A stretch of DNA of 64,000 bases from Patulibacter americanus DSM 16676 (lineage in GTDB: Bacteria > Actinomycetota > Thermoleophilia > Solirubrobacterales > Solirubrobacteraceae). The DNA is taken from contig NZ_ATUD01000001.1 of the NCBI RefSeq assembly GCF_000420025.1, positions 372,001 to 436,000 of the forward strand, written 5' to 3'. The first letter of the stretch is position 1. Each line of letters starts with the position of its first letter. This document shows, one piece after another, positions 48,175 through 57,114 of this stretch. The position numbers and the translations under genes are program-made. The notes beneath the pieces were generated by a model, which ran no database searches, was not told the origin of the DNA, and saw nothing but the letters and a program-made list of their open reading frames with translations.

Positions 48175-50772
48175 ATGACCGACACCCTCACCACCCACAC
48201 CGACGTCCTGGTGATCGGCGGCGGCATCGCCGGCCAGGCCGTCTGCGAGGCCGTCCGCGACCGCAGCGCCGAGCTCTCGATCGCGATGGTCTGCGAGGAG
48301 CCCCGGCTGCCGTTCGACCGCGTGTCCCTCTCCCACCTGCTCGTGGACGGGAAGGACCCGGCCGAGCTGCAGCTCCGGCCGGAGGAGTGGTACACCGACC
48401 AGGCGGTCGACGCGATCGTCGGCGACCGTGTCACGGCGCTCGACGCCGACGCCGGCACAGCCGTCCTGGCGTCGGGCCGCGCGCTGAGCTTCGGGCGCGC
48501 CGTCCTCTGCACGGGCTCCGCGCCGCTGATGCCGCCGCTGCCGGGGATCGACCTGCCGGGCGTGATCCCGTTCCGCGGCCCGGAGGACTGCCAGACGATC
48601 CGCCGCGCGGCGGCCGAGGGCACCGAGGTCGCGGTCATCGGCGGCGGCCTGCTGGGCCTCGAGGCCGCCTACGGCGTCGCGTCCCAGGGCGCGAGCGCCA
48701 CGGTCGTCCACCTCATGGACCGGCTCATGGAGCGCCAGCTCGACGACCCCGCCGCCGAGCTGCTCGAGCCGGCGCTCGAGGGCCTGGGCGTGAAGGTGCT
48801 GCTCGAGCGCCAGACGCGCCTGATCCTCGGTCCCGACCGCGTGCGCGGCCTGCGCTTCGCCGACGACACCCAGATCGAGTGCGGCCTGGTCGTCGTCGCG
48901 ATCGGCATCCGCTCGCGCACCGACCTGGCGAAGGCGTCCGGCCTGGACGTCGAGCGCGGGATCGTCGTCGACGACCGCATGATCACCTCGCACCCGCGGG
49001 TGCTGTCCGTCGGCGAGTGCGCCCAGCACCGCGGCCACGTCTACGGCATCGTCGCGCCGATCCACGAGCAGGCGGAGGTCGCGGCGCAGACGGTGCTGAT
49101 GCTCGACGCGGCCGGCGAGGACACCGAAGTGCTCGGCCACCCCGCGCCGTACGAGGGCTCGATCCTCTCCGCGAAGCTCAAGGTCATGGGCGTCGACCTC
49201 GTGTCGATCGGCGACGCCGACGCCTCGGGCGGCGGGGGCGCCACGCCCGCGATGGGCCACGCGACGTCGGCCGCCGTCCACGACCGCGAGAGCGGTGTCT
49301 ACCGCAAGCTCGTGGTCCGCGACGGCAAGCTCGCCGGCGCGATCCTCATGGGCGACACCCGCGGCCACGAGCTGCTGCTCGACGGCGTGAAGCACGCCAT
49401 CGACGTGCCCGATCCGCTCGCGCTGCTGGCCGAGGCGTCGCAGGCCTCCCCCGCCGACCTGCCCGACACCGCACAGGTCTGCAACTGCAACGGGGTCTGC
49501 AAGGGCGAGATCGTGAAGGCGATCCAGGAGCACGACCTCGGCTCGACCCAGGAGGTCGTGGCGAAGACGCGCGCCGGCGCCGGCTGCGGCTCGTGCAAGC
49601 CGACCGTGTCCGAGATCCTCAAGGTCGTCCGCGGCGGGAAGGTCGACGAGGCCACGTACCTCTGCCCGTGCCGCAAGCAGACCCGCGAGGACCTCGCCGC
49701 CGTCGTCCGCGAGCAGGGCATCGACTCCGTCTCCGAGCTCTCGAAGACGTGCGGCGCCGGGCGCGAGTGCGGCGCCTGCAAGCCGGGCCTCGCCTACCTC
49801 GTCTCCGAGGTCAACCACAACCAGCACCGCGAGGAGCGGCACGCCCGGTTCATCAACGACCGGGTGCACGGCAACATCCAGAAGGACGGCACGTTCTCCG
49901 TCGTCCCGCGGATGCGCGGCGGCGTCACCACCCCGTCCGAGCTGCGCCGGATCGCCGACGTGGCGGAGAAGTTCGACGTCCCCTGCGTCAAGGTCACCGG
50001 CGGCCAGCGGATCGACCTGCTCGGCATCAAGAAGGAGGACCTCCCCGCCGTCTGGGAGGCGCTGGACATGCCGTCGGGCTACGCCTACGCCAAGTCGGTC
50101 CGCACCGTCAAGACCTGCGTCGGCAACCAGTTCTGCCGCTTCGGCCTCGGCGACTCCATGAACGCGGGGGTCGAGCTCGAGCAGATGATCGAGGGGCTCT
50201 ACACCCCCCACAAGGTCAAGCTCGCGGTCTCGGGCTGCCCCCGCAACTGCGCCGAGTCGCTCATCAAGGACATCGGGATCGTGGCGATCGAGGGCGGCTG
50301 GGAGGTGTCGATCGGCGGCGCCGGCGCCGGCACGGTACGTCAGACGCAGCTCCTGGCCCGCGTCGATACGAAGGACCGCGCGCTCGACGTGGCAATCGTG
50401 TTCCTCCAGTACTACCGCGAGCACGGCGAGTACCTCGAGCGCACCGCCCCCTTCGTCGACCGCGTCGGCCTCGACACGATCAAGGAGGCCGTCCTGAACG
50501 AGGAGTCCGGCGAGCCCGACCGGCTGCGCGAGCGGTTCCGGATCGCGAAGGCCGCGTGCGACCCCGACCCGTGGCGCGAGCGCCGTGCCCCCGCCGTTCC
50601 GAAGCAGTTCTCCGAGCTCGACACGGAGGTCACCGCGATGGTCGGCCCGCCGCCCGGCGCCGAGAAGCCCGAGATCGCGAGCGTCGAGGGCGAGGATGCC
50701 GGCGGCCAGGGCGCGCGCCTCTCGATCCAGCGCGTCGTCGGCGCCACGACCCGGAAGGCCACCGATGCTTGA
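48175..50772 (+). CDS. nirB: Assimilatory nitrite reductase large subunit
   Basis: An 865-residue NADH-dependent siroheme nitrite reductase (nitrite + 6 e- to ammonium). FAD/NAD module about 1-330 (VIGGGIAGQAV; VIGGGLLGLEAAYG); two BFD-type 2Fe-2S sites (CNCNGVC at about 435 with CGSCKP; CPCRKQ at about 496 with CGACKP); sulfite/nitrite reductase half-domains (GTFSVVPRMRGG at 574), then the siroheme-4Fe-4S Cys pairs TCVGNQFCRFG (about 647) and SGCPRNCAES (about 685). ATG 48175 gives the family N terminus. Its 3' end overlaps nirD by 8 nt. The last 50 residues are extra and disordered. Confidence 0.96.
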   Translation: MTDTLTTHTDVLVIGGGIAGQAVCEAVRDRSAELSIAMVCEEPRLPFDRVSLSHLLVDGKDPAELQLRPEEWYTDQAVDAIVGDRVTALDADAGTAVLASGRALSFGRAVLCTGSAPLMPPLPGIDLPGVIPFRGPEDCQTIRRAAAEGTEVAVIGGGLLGLEAAYGVASQGASATVVHLMDRLMERQLDDPAAELLEPALEGLGVKVLLERQTRLILGPDRVRGLRFADDTQIECGLVVVAIGIRSRTDLAKASGLDVERGIVVDDRMITSHPRVLSVGECAQHRGHVYGIVAPIHEQAEVAAQTVLMLDAAGEDTEVLGHPAPYEGSILSAKLKVMGVDLVSIGDADASGGGGATPAMGHATSAAVHDRESGVYRKLVVRDGKLAGAILMGDTRGHELLLDGVKHAIDVPDPLALLAEASQASPADLPDTAQVCNCNGVCKGEIVKAIQEHDLGSTQEVVAKTRAGAGCGSCKPTVSEILKVVRGGKVDEATYLCPCRKQTREDLAAVVREQGIDSVSELSKTCGAGRECGACKPGLAYLVSEVNHNQHREERHARFINDRVHGNIQKDGTFSVVPRMRGGVTTPSELRRIADVAEKFDVPCVKVTGGQRIDLLGIKKEDLPAVWEALDMPSGYAYAKSVRTVKTCVGNQFCRFGLGDSMNAGVELEQMIEGLYTPHKVKLAVSGCPRNCAESLIKDIGIVAIEGGWEVSIGGAGAGTVRQTQLLARVDTKDRALDVAIVFLQYYREHGEYLERTAPFVDRVGLDTIKEAVLNEESGEPDRLRERFRIAKAACDPDPWRERRAPAVPKQFSELDTEVTAMVGPPPGAEKPEIASVEGEDAGGQGARLSIQRVVGATTRKATDA

Positions 50773-51202
50773 CGTCGCCACCCCCTGCACCGCCGACGAG
50801 CTGCGCGAGGAGGGGTTCGTCGACGTCGGTGCCGCGGCCGACGTGCCGCGCCTGGAGGGCCGCCGCGCCACGGTCGACGGCCGGCGCGTGGCCGTCTTCC
50901 GCCTGCCCGACCGGTTCGCCGCCACCGACGCCGCGTGCCCGCACAAGGGAGGGCCGCTCTCCGACGGCATCGTCGCCGACGACTGCGTGACGTGCCCGCT
51001 GCACAACTGGCGCCTGAACCTGCGCACGGGCGAGGTCGCGGGGCAGGACGCCACGATGCCGATCCACCACGTCGTCGAGCAGGGCGGGCGGCTGTGGGTG
51101 CGGCTCGCCGGCGCGTGCGACGGCCACCGGGAGCCCGAGCGCGCCGCGTCGCGGGCGGCCGCTCCCGGTCCCACCCCGGTCCGGCCGGCGGCGCCCGCGT
51201 GA
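50765..51202 (+). CDS. nirD: Nitrite reductase small subunit (Rieske-type)
   Basis: A 145-residue NirD-like Rieske protein, electron-transfer partner of NirB. C-P-H (about 58-60) and C-P-L-H (about 77-80) are present, so the 2Fe-2S site should be loaded; many NirD proteins lack the ligands. The C terminus has a 20-residue Ala/Pro tail. ATG 50765 overlaps nirB by 8 nt, and its TGA overlaps the nasA GTG (GTGA), so translation of the three is coupled. Confidence 0.92.
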   Translation: MLDVATPCTADELREEGFVDVGAAADVPRLEGRRATVDGRRVAVFRLPDRFAATDAACPHKGGPLSDGIVADDCVTCPLHNWRLNLRTGEVAGQDATMPIHHVVEQGGRLWVRLAGACDGHREPERAASRAAAPGPTPVRPAAPA

Positions 51203-54200
51203 CCGGCGCCGAGCGCACGGTCCGCACCGGCTGCCCGTACTGCGGCGTCGGCTGTGGCCTGCAGGCGACCGTCGCCGACGGGCGGCTCGTGCGCGTCGAG
51301 GGCGACCCGGAGCACCCCGTCAACCGCGGCCGCACGTGCGCCAAGCCGCTCGCGCTCCCCTCCGCGATCCACGCGCGCGACCGAGCAACCGTCCCCCAGC
51401 GCCGCGACCGCCCCGACGGCCCGTGGCGCGACGTCTCGTGGGACGAGGGCATCGGCTGGGCGGCGGGGCGCCTGCGGGCGATCGTCGACGAGCACGGCCC
51501 CGAGGCCGTCGCGTTCTACGTCTCTGGCCAGCTGCTGACGGAGGACTACTACGTCGTCAACAAGCTGGCGAAGGGGTTCCTCGGCACGAACACCGTGGAC
51601 TCGAACTCGCGGCTCTGCATGAGCTCGGCGGTCGCGGGCTACAAGGCGACGTTCGGCACGGACGGCCCACTGCCGAGCTACGACGACCTCGACCAGGCCG
51701 ACTGCATCCTGCTGCTCGGCTCGAACACCGCCGCCTGCCACCCCATCGTGTGGCAGCGCATCAAGGCCGCGCAACGCCGCACGGACCGCCCGGGCTGCCA
51801 GGTCATCGTCGTCGACCCGCGCCGCACGACGACCGCGGCCGAGGCCGATCTGCACCTGCCCGTCCTGCCCGGCGGCGACGTCCCGCTCCTGCTCGGGATG
51901 CTCCACGTCATCGAGCGCGACGGCCTGACGGACGACGTCTACCTCGCCGACCACGTCGAGGGCTGGGACGAGCTGCGGGCCCAGGTCGCGGAGTGGCCGC
52001 CCGAGCGCGCCGCACAGGTTTCCGGCGTGGACGAGACGCTGCTCGTCGACGCCGCGCGCCGGTTCGCCACCGCCGGCGCCGCGATGACGTGCTGGACGAT
52101 GGGCGCCAACCAGTCCACGGTCGGCACGGACAAGAACCGCGCCCTGCACGCGCTCTGCCTCGCGACGGGCCAGATCGGCCGGCCCGGCGCGGGCCCCCTC
52201 TCGCTCACGGGCCAGCCCAACGCGATGGGCGGCCGCGAGGTCGGCGGCCTCGCCGGGATGCTGCCCGGCTACCGCGACGCGCGCTCGGCGGAGGACCGCG
52301 AGGCCGTCAACACCTACTGGCGCCTGCCCCCGACCGCCGCGGGCGTCAGCGAGCGGCCCGGTCTCGTCGCCACCGACCTGGTCGACGCACTCCACGACGG
52401 CACCGTCAAGGCCGTCTGGATCATGGCCACGAACCCCGCGGTCTCCCTCCCGGACTCGGCGAAGGTCGCCGAGGCGCTGCGCCGGGCCGAGCTCGTCGTC
52501 GTCCAGGACGCGTACCACCCGACCGAGACCACGGCGCTCGCCCACCTGGTGCTGCCTGCCGCCCAGTGGCCGGAGAAGGCGGGCACCACCACCAGCTCGG
52601 AGCGCCGGATCACGCTGATGCGCCAGGCGCTGCAGCCGCCCGGCGAGGCGCTGCCGGACTGGCGGATCCTGGCGAAGCTCGCCGCCGCGCTCGGCTGGGA
52701 GGAGCAGTTCGCCTGGCCGGACGCCGCGGCGGTGCACGCGGAGTTCGTCGGCCTGACCGCGGGGCGCACGTGCGACCAGACCGGCGTGACCCACGCGCGG
52801 CTCGCGCACGGGGGGAGCGTGCGCTGGCCCTACACGGAGGAGGATGCGCGCCGCGAGGCCGACGCCCGTGACCCGCTGCTCGCCGCCGAGGCCCGCGCCG
52901 CGAGGGCCGAGCCGCCCGCCGGCGTCGACCGTGCCACCCACAGCCCGCGGCTCTACGCCGAGAACCGCTTCCCCACCCCGTCGGGCCGGGCGCGGCTCGG
53001 CCGGCTCGACACCGGCGGGATCGCCGAGGCCCCCGACGACGACCACCCCCTGATCCTCACCACGGGCCGCACCGGCGGCCAGTGGCACACGATGACCCGC
53101 ACGGGCAAGGCGCCCGAGCTGCTGGCCGGCGACCCGGAGCCGTTCGTCGAGCTCCACCCCGACGACGCGGAGCGCGCCGGCGTGACCGACGGCGAGCGGG
53201 TGCGGATCGTCTCGCGCCGCGGCAGCGTGCTCGTGCGTGCTCGGGTCGACGACGGCGACGACGGGAGCGCGAGCGGCGACGGGCGCGGCGATCGCGGGCC
53301 CGGCGGCAACGGGCCCCTCCGCGGCGCGCGGATCCGCCGCGGCGTGGCGTTCGCGCCCTTCCACTGGGGGTTGCTCCACGCCCCGGCGGGCGCGGGCCAG
53401 CTCAACGCGTTGAGCCACGACGCGACGGACCCCGTGTCGCGCCAGCCCGAGCTCAAGGCCATCGCCGTGCGCGTCGAGGCGCTCGTCGCGCCCCCGGCCG
53501 CGGACGACGAGGGCCGCGACCGCCGGGGCGCCGGGGCCGCCGGCACGCCGCGGCCGGTCGCGTCGCCCGTGTCCGCGTCGCCGTCGCCCGCCCGCCGCCG
53601 GGAGCGGCTCGTGATCGTCGGCGGGGGCATGGCCTCGGTCGCCGTCCTCGAGGCCGTCTTCGCCCACCGCGGGTCCGCCCACTGGGACACCACGATCCTC
53701 GCCGGTGAGGACGCCCCGCCCTACGACCGCGTGCGGATCTCGCACCTCGTGCGGCCCGGCGCCGACGACGACGTCGACCTGCGTCCCGCCGAGTGGTACG
53801 CCGCGCACGACGTCGACCTGCGCCTGGGCGCGTGGGTCCACCGGCTCGACACGGACGCGAAGGAGGTCGTGCTCGAGAACGGCGAGCGCGTGCCCTACGA
53901 CAAGGCCGTCGTCTGCACGGGTTCCCAGCCCGCGATGCCGCCGATCCTCGGACTCGACCTGCCCGGCGTGGTGCCGTTCCGCACCCGCGCGGACGCCGCC
54001 GCGCTGAACGCCGCGGTGCGCCCCGGCGCGCTGGCGACCGTCATCGGCGGCGGCCTGCTCGGCCTCGAGGCCGCGGCCGGCCTGGCGGAGCACGGCGCGA
54101 GCGTCACGATCGTCCACCTGGGCGACCGGCTCATGGACCGCCAGCTCGACCGGGGCGCCGCGCGCCTGCTCGAGCGGCGGATCCGCGAGCTCGGGATCCA

Positions 54201-55023
54201 GCTCCTGCTCGAGCAGCAGACGGAGCGGATCGTCGGCGGTGCCGCCGTCTCGGGCGTGCGCTTCGCCGACGGGGACGAGCTGGCCTCCGACCTCGTCGTG
54301 ATGGCCACGGGCATCCGACCCGAGATCCGCGTCGGCAAGCGCTCGGGACTGGCGTGCGACCACGCCATCACGGTCGACGACGAGCTGCGCACGAGCGCCC
54401 CGGACGTCTGGGCCGTCGGCGAGTGCGCGCAGCACCGCGGGGTCGTCTACGGCCTGTGGCCGCCGATCGCGGCCCAGGCCCGCACCGCCGGGGCCACGAT
54501 CGCGGGGGCACCCGCGGGCTACCAGGGCAGCCCGCTGGCGACGACGCTGAAGATCGTCGGCATCGACCTCTTCGCCTGCGGCCACCCGTGGGCGAACACG
54601 GACGAGGACGACGTCGACGAGGTGATCTCCGTCGACACCCGCCGCGGCGCCTACCGGCGGCTCTCGCTGCGCGACGGCCGCCTCGCGGGCGCCGTGCTGC
54701 TGGGCGACCTCGCCCTCGCCCCCGACCTGACGGAGCTGACGGCCGGCGGCCCCCAGGGCGTGGGCGGCGCGACGGTCCCGGAGGAGCTGCTGGACGCGCT
54801 CGTCGGCGGCGAGACATCCTCCCGGCCGGTGCCGGACACCCAGCTCGTCTGCTCGTGCAACCAGGTCACGGCGGGCACGATCCGCGGTGCGATCGCCGAC
54901 GGCTGCGCCACCGTCCGCGAGGTCCGCGACGCCACCGGGGCATCAGGCGGCTGCGGTGGGTGCGCGACGCGGGTCGAGGGGCTGCTGGCGGTCGAGCGGA
55001 CGACGGCGGTCGCGGGCGACTGA
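51199..55023 (+). CDS. Assimilatory nitrate reductase fused to NasB-like FAD domain and BFD 2Fe-2S domain
   Basis: A 1274-residue cytosolic enzyme that would reduce nitrate to nitrite with NAD(P)H in a single chain. Residues 1-760 are a NasA/NarB-type Mo-bis-MGD subunit: 4Fe-4S ligands Cys12, Cys15, Cys19 and Cys47, Mo ligand Cys140 (SNSRLCMSS), MGD-binding region and QWHTMTRTGKAPEL near 640. After a 40-residue Pro/Ala linker comes an FAD/NAD module (about 800-1190; VIVGGGMASVAV, VIGGGLLGLEAAAG) related to the N terminus of NirB, and a BFD-like 2Fe-2S domain (about 1216-1260, LVCSCNQVTAGTI, GGCGGC). In many bacteria NasA and NasB are separate. GTG 51199 overlaps nirD (GTGA). Linker has no stop or start signal, so this is not two merged genes. 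Confidence 0.9.
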   Translation: MTGAERTVRTGCPYCGVGCGLQATVADGRLVRVEGDPEHPVNRGRTCAKPLALPSAIHARDRATVPQRRDRPDGPWRDVSWDEGIGWAAGRLRAIVDEHGPEAVAFYVSGQLLTEDYYVVNKLAKGFLGTNTVDSNSRLCMSSAVAGYKATFGTDGPLPSYDDLDQADCILLLGSNTAACHPIVWQRIKAAQRRTDRPGCQVIVVDPRRTTTAAEADLHLPVLPGGDVPLLLGMLHVIERDGLTDDVYLADHVEGWDELRAQVAEWPPERAAQVSGVDETLLVDAARRFATAGAAMTCWTMGANQSTVGTDKNRALHALCLATGQIGRPGAGPLSLTGQPNAMGGREVGGLAGMLPGYRDARSAEDREAVNTYWRLPPTAAGVSERPGLVATDLVDALHDGTVKAVWIMATNPAVSLPDSAKVAEALRRAELVVVQDAYHPTETTALAHLVLPAAQWPEKAGTTTSSERRITLMRQALQPPGEALPDWRILAKLAAALGWEEQFAWPDAAAVHAEFVGLTAGRTCDQTGVTHARLAHGGSVRWPYTEEDARREADARDPLLAAEARAARAEPPAGVDRATHSPRLYAENRFPTPSGRARLGRLDTGGIAEAPDDDHPLILTTGRTGGQWHTMTRTGKAPELLAGDPEPFVELHPDDAERAGVTDGERVRIVSRRGSVLVRARVDDGDDGSASGDGRGDRGPGGNGPLRGARIRRGVAFAPFHWGLLHAPAGAGQLNALSHDATDPVSRQPELKAIAVRVEALVAPPAADDEGRDRRGAGAAGTPRPVASPVSASPSPARRRERLVIVGGGMASVAVLEAVFAHRGSAHWDTTILAGEDAPPYDRVRISHLVRPGADDDVDLRPAEWYAAHDVDLRLGAWVHRLDTDAKEVVLENGERVPYDKAVVCTGSQPAMPPILGLDLPGVVPFRTRADAAALNAAVRPGALATVIGGGLLGLEAAAGLAEHGASVTIVHLGDRLMDRQLDRGAARLLERRIRELGIQLLLEQQTERIVGGAAVSGVRFADGDELASDLVVMATGIRPEIRVGKRSGLACDHAITVDDELRTSAPDVWAVGECAQHRGVVYGLWPPIAAQARTAGATIAGAPAGYQGSPLATTLKIVGIDLFACGHPWANTDEDDVDEVISVDTRRGAYRRLSLRDGRLAGAVLLGDLALAPDLTELTAGGPQGVGGATVPEELLDALVGGETSSRPVPDTQLVCSCNQVTAGTIRGAIADGCATVREVRDATGASGGCGGCATRVEGLLAVERTTAVAGD

Positions 55024-55069
55024 GGGGGCGGTGCCGGCGCCGCGCCGGTCGGCGCTCCTGCGCCCCGGG

Positions 55070-55094
55070 CGCCGGCCCGGCCGGCCGGGCGGCG
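55070..55094 (+). terminator. GC-rich palindrome after the nitrate operon
   Basis: About 45 nt past the nasA stop, GCCCGGCCGGCCGGGC is a 16-nt self-complementary core in longer interrupted arms. It is a reasonable terminator for the operon, but without a U-tract. Confidence 0.4.
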
Positions 55095-55189
55095 CGCCGG
55101 TGCGCTCGCCCGCTCGACGGCGTGCCCCCGCCGTGGTACCCATGGGGAGGCCACCCGCCCGCGCCATCACCCGTCCCGAGGCCCGACCC

Positions 55190-55681
55190 ATGACCGCCAC
55201 CACGCCCCCGGGCCGCACCATCGCCGAGGACGGCGGGCTGCGACTCGAGTTCGTCCGCACCTTCGACGCCCCGATCGACCAGGTGTGGTCGGCCCTGACG
55301 GAGTCGACCCGCACCGCGCACTGGATCGGCGCGTGGACCGGCGATCCCGCGTCCGGGTCGGTCGACCTGGTGATGAGCGCCGAGGAGGGTGCCCCCGCCG
55401 CGCCCGTCGCAATCGAGGCGTGCGACCCGCCGACCCGCCTCGTCGTCGACTTCCCCAGCCCCGACGGCGCGTGGAGCCTCGAGGTCGTCCTCGAGGCCGA
55501 CGGCGACGGCACCCGCCTCACGCTTACCCAGCCCCTCGGCGACGAGGACGACCCCACGAGCATCGGCCCGGGCTGGCACTACTACCTCGACCGGCTCGCC
55601 GCGGAGGTCGCGTTCACGCAGCCGACGGACGCGTGGGATGACTACTACCCGGCGTTGAAGGACGTCTACGCGGCGCCGTAG
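55190..55681 (+). CDS. SRPBCC (AHSA1-like) protein
   Basis: A 163-residue soluble START-fold protein. Pattern LRLEFVRTFDAPIDQVWSALTESTRTAHWIGAWTGDPASG (about 17-56), IEACDPPTRLVVDF and the C-terminal GPGWHYYLDRLAAEVAF match AHSA1/ATPase activator homologue family proteins, which bind hydrophobic ligands; partners are unknown. ATG 55190 is preferred; a GTACCC-like -10 and a GAGGCC-type site lie upstream. It follows the nitrate operon by 166 bp and is not part of it. Confidence 0.8.
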   Translation: MTATTPPGRTIAEDGGLRLEFVRTFDAPIDQVWSALTESTRTAHWIGAWTGDPASGSVDLVMSAEEGAPAAPVAIEACDPPTRLVVDFPSPDGAWSLEVVLEADGDGTRLTLTQPLGDEDDPTSIGPGWHYYLDRLAAEVAFTQPTDAWDDYYPALKDVYAAP

Positions 55682-55700
55682 GGGGAGCGGGGCGCCCGCC

Positions 55701-56744
55701 TCAGCCGCAGAGGCGGGATGGGTGCTCGCCGAGCGTGCGGACCATCCGGCGCGCAGCCGCGCCGGACAGCTCGCGTCCCCCTTCGCCGTAGACGGTGACG
55801 CACGTCCGTTCGGTGTCGGGCCGACCGTCCTCCTGCGTGATCACGGTGCGCACGCGCATCTCGCCAGTGACGACCGTCTCCTCGTCGTCGCGAACGGTCG
55901 TCCCCTGGTCGTCGCCTGGCGTCACGTTGCCGGCGCCCAGCATCACCGCCGTGAGGGCGGCGACGATCAGCAGCACGGCAGCGATCGGCCACTCCTCGGC
56001 CAGCGCCCGCCCCCACGAGCGCCCGTGGCGGCGGCCCCGAAACACCCCGACGGCGAGCGCCAGCACGACGAAGGGCAGCGGAGCGAGCACGAGCTCCAGG
56101 ACCCCATGGTCGTCCGGCAGGGCCGCGCTGACCGCAGCGCCCGCCAGGAGGGCGGCCGCGACGAGGCCGTCCCGCGCCGGCTCGCACAGGACGGGACGCG
56201 GCTCGTCCTCGTCAACCGGCGGCGCGTCGGGCTCCCGCCACGCGAGGACGGCCGTCGGCAGGAACACCGCCCACGCGACGAACCAGGCGACGAGCGTCGT
56301 CACGGCGTCCGAGCCCAGCACGACACCCTCGAGCGCCCGCCCCTCCGCAGAGCGCGTCGCGTGCGGGAGGATCGAGTCCAGCGACCACAACGTCACGACG
56401 ACCACGACGAGGAAGAGGGCGAACGCCGGGCGGAACGCCCGGTCGCGCGCCGCCGTGTCGCGCTCGTCCAGCGCACCGAGCTGGCTGCTGCGCAGCCGGC
56501 CCAGGCGACGGGTCCCACGCCGCAGCAGCCCGAAGACGATGAACAGCAGCAGGCCGTAGAGGACGAACCGCCCCCCGGGCCCGTCCCGCAGCAGCGCGTC
56601 GTGGATGCGGTCGTCGAGCGCGGCGGCGCCGAGCGCGAGGAGCAGCGCGGCGAGGACGACCGTCCATCGCCGGCGACTCGCCTGGCTGCGGGGGGTCAGC
56701 TCCTCGCGCCAGGGGTCCGTCGGGGTATCCGTCGAACGGCTCAT
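55701..56744 (-). CDS. Polytopic membrane protein paired with XRE regulator
   Basis: A 347-residue membrane protein with about seven hydrophobic helices: 28-45, 60-78, 109-123, 150-172, 194-211, 217-236 and 251-270. A charged loop lies between helices 2 and 3, and the C-terminal 70 residues (VTGEMRVRTVITQEDG...) form a soluble tail. Not recognised. The start overlaps the XRE gene stop (ATGA), so it is translated from the same transcript, and the XRE protein is the likely regulator. Similar pairs in actinobacteria have no known substrate. Confidence 0.72.
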   Translation of the reverse strand: MSRSTDTPTDPWREELTPRSQASRRRWTVVLAALLLALGAAALDDRIHDALLRDGPGGRFVLYGLLLFIVFGLLRRGTRRLGRLRSSQLGALDERDTAARDRAFRPAFALFLVVVVVTLWSLDSILPHATRSAEGRALEGVVLGSDAVTTLVAWFVAWAVFLPTAVLAWREPDAPPVDEDEPRPVLCEPARDGLVAAALLAGAAVSAALPDDHGVLELVLAPLPFVVLALAVGVFRGRRHGRSWGRALAEEWPIAAVLLIVAALTAVMLGAGNVTPGDDQGTTVRDDEETVVTGEMRVRTVITQEDGRPDTERTCVTVYGEGGRELSGAAARRMVRTLGEHPSRLCG

Positions 56745-57031
56745 CGGTCCTGCTCCTGGGTCTGGGCGCCGGGCGCGCCGTACATCTGCTGGGACATCGG
56801 CGGGAACGGCTGCCGCGAGAAGATCGCCTCGATCGGCAGGCCGAAGAAGTCGGCGAGCCGAAACGCAAGGTCCAGGCTGGGGCTGTAGTCACCGCGTTCG
56901 AGGTACCCGACGGTCTGATAGTTGACGTCGATCGCCTCGGCGAGGTCCTTGCGCGTGAGCCCGCGCTCCGCACGCAGGACGGGCAGCCGGTTGTGGAGGG
57001 GTGCGTCCTCGGTCTTCGGCTTGCGCCCCAT
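56741..57031 (-). CDS. XRE-family HTH regulator
   Basis: A 96-residue Cro/C1-type repressor-like protein. HTH about 14-68 (RLPVLRAERGLTRKDLAEAIDVNYQTVGYLERGDYSPSLDLAFRLADFFGLPIEAIF) is intact, followed by a Pro/Gln-rich 25-residue tail. ATG 57031 lies 6 nt after TACGCT (minus strand 57043-57038). An AT-rich 18-bp perfect inverted repeat just upstream is the likely autoregulatory operator. The next gene is a membrane protein that overlaps by 4 nt. Confidence 0.9.
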   Translation of the reverse strand: MGRKPKTEDAPLHNRLPVLRAERGLTRKDLAEAIDVNYQTVGYLERGDYSPSLDLAFRLADFFGLPIEAIFSRQPFPPMSQQMYGAPGAQTQEQDR

Positions 57032-57037
57032 GTCGTC

Positions 57038-57043
57038 AGCGTA
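57038..57043 (-). promoter_or_regulatory. -10 box TACGCT of the XRE gene (leaderless)
   Basis: On the minus strand TACGCT, 6 nt, ATG 57031. The operator 57051-57068 sits just upstream, over the -35 region. Confidence 0.5.
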
Positions 57044-57050
57044 GACGACG

Positions 57051-57068
57051 TGTTGTATTTCTACAACA
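57051..57068. promoter_or_regulatory. AT-rich XRE operator TGTTGTA-N4-TACAACA
   Basis: Perfect 7-bp arms at 57051-57057 and 57062-57068 around TTTC. Its AT content is far from the surrounding DNA. It lies between the divergent promoters of the XRE gene and the small membrane gene at 57115. Confidence 0.75.
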
Positions 57069-57101
57069 AGCAGATCGATTGATCCGCCGGCGCTTCGTGA
57101 G

Positions 57102-57107
57102 TACGCT
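57102..57107 (+). promoter_or_regulatory. -10 box TACGCT of the gene at 57115 (leaderless)
   Basis: TACGCT, 7 nt, ATG 57115, in the 83-bp gap shared with the XRE gene. Confidence 0.5.
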
Positions 57108-57114
57108 CGCCGGC

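Noticed and set aside
46519..54585. A very long open frame (about 2,700 codons) antisense to the nitrate operon
   Set aside because: Low-complexity Arg/Asp/Gly composition without domains; a by-product of high GC on the opposite strand of real genes.
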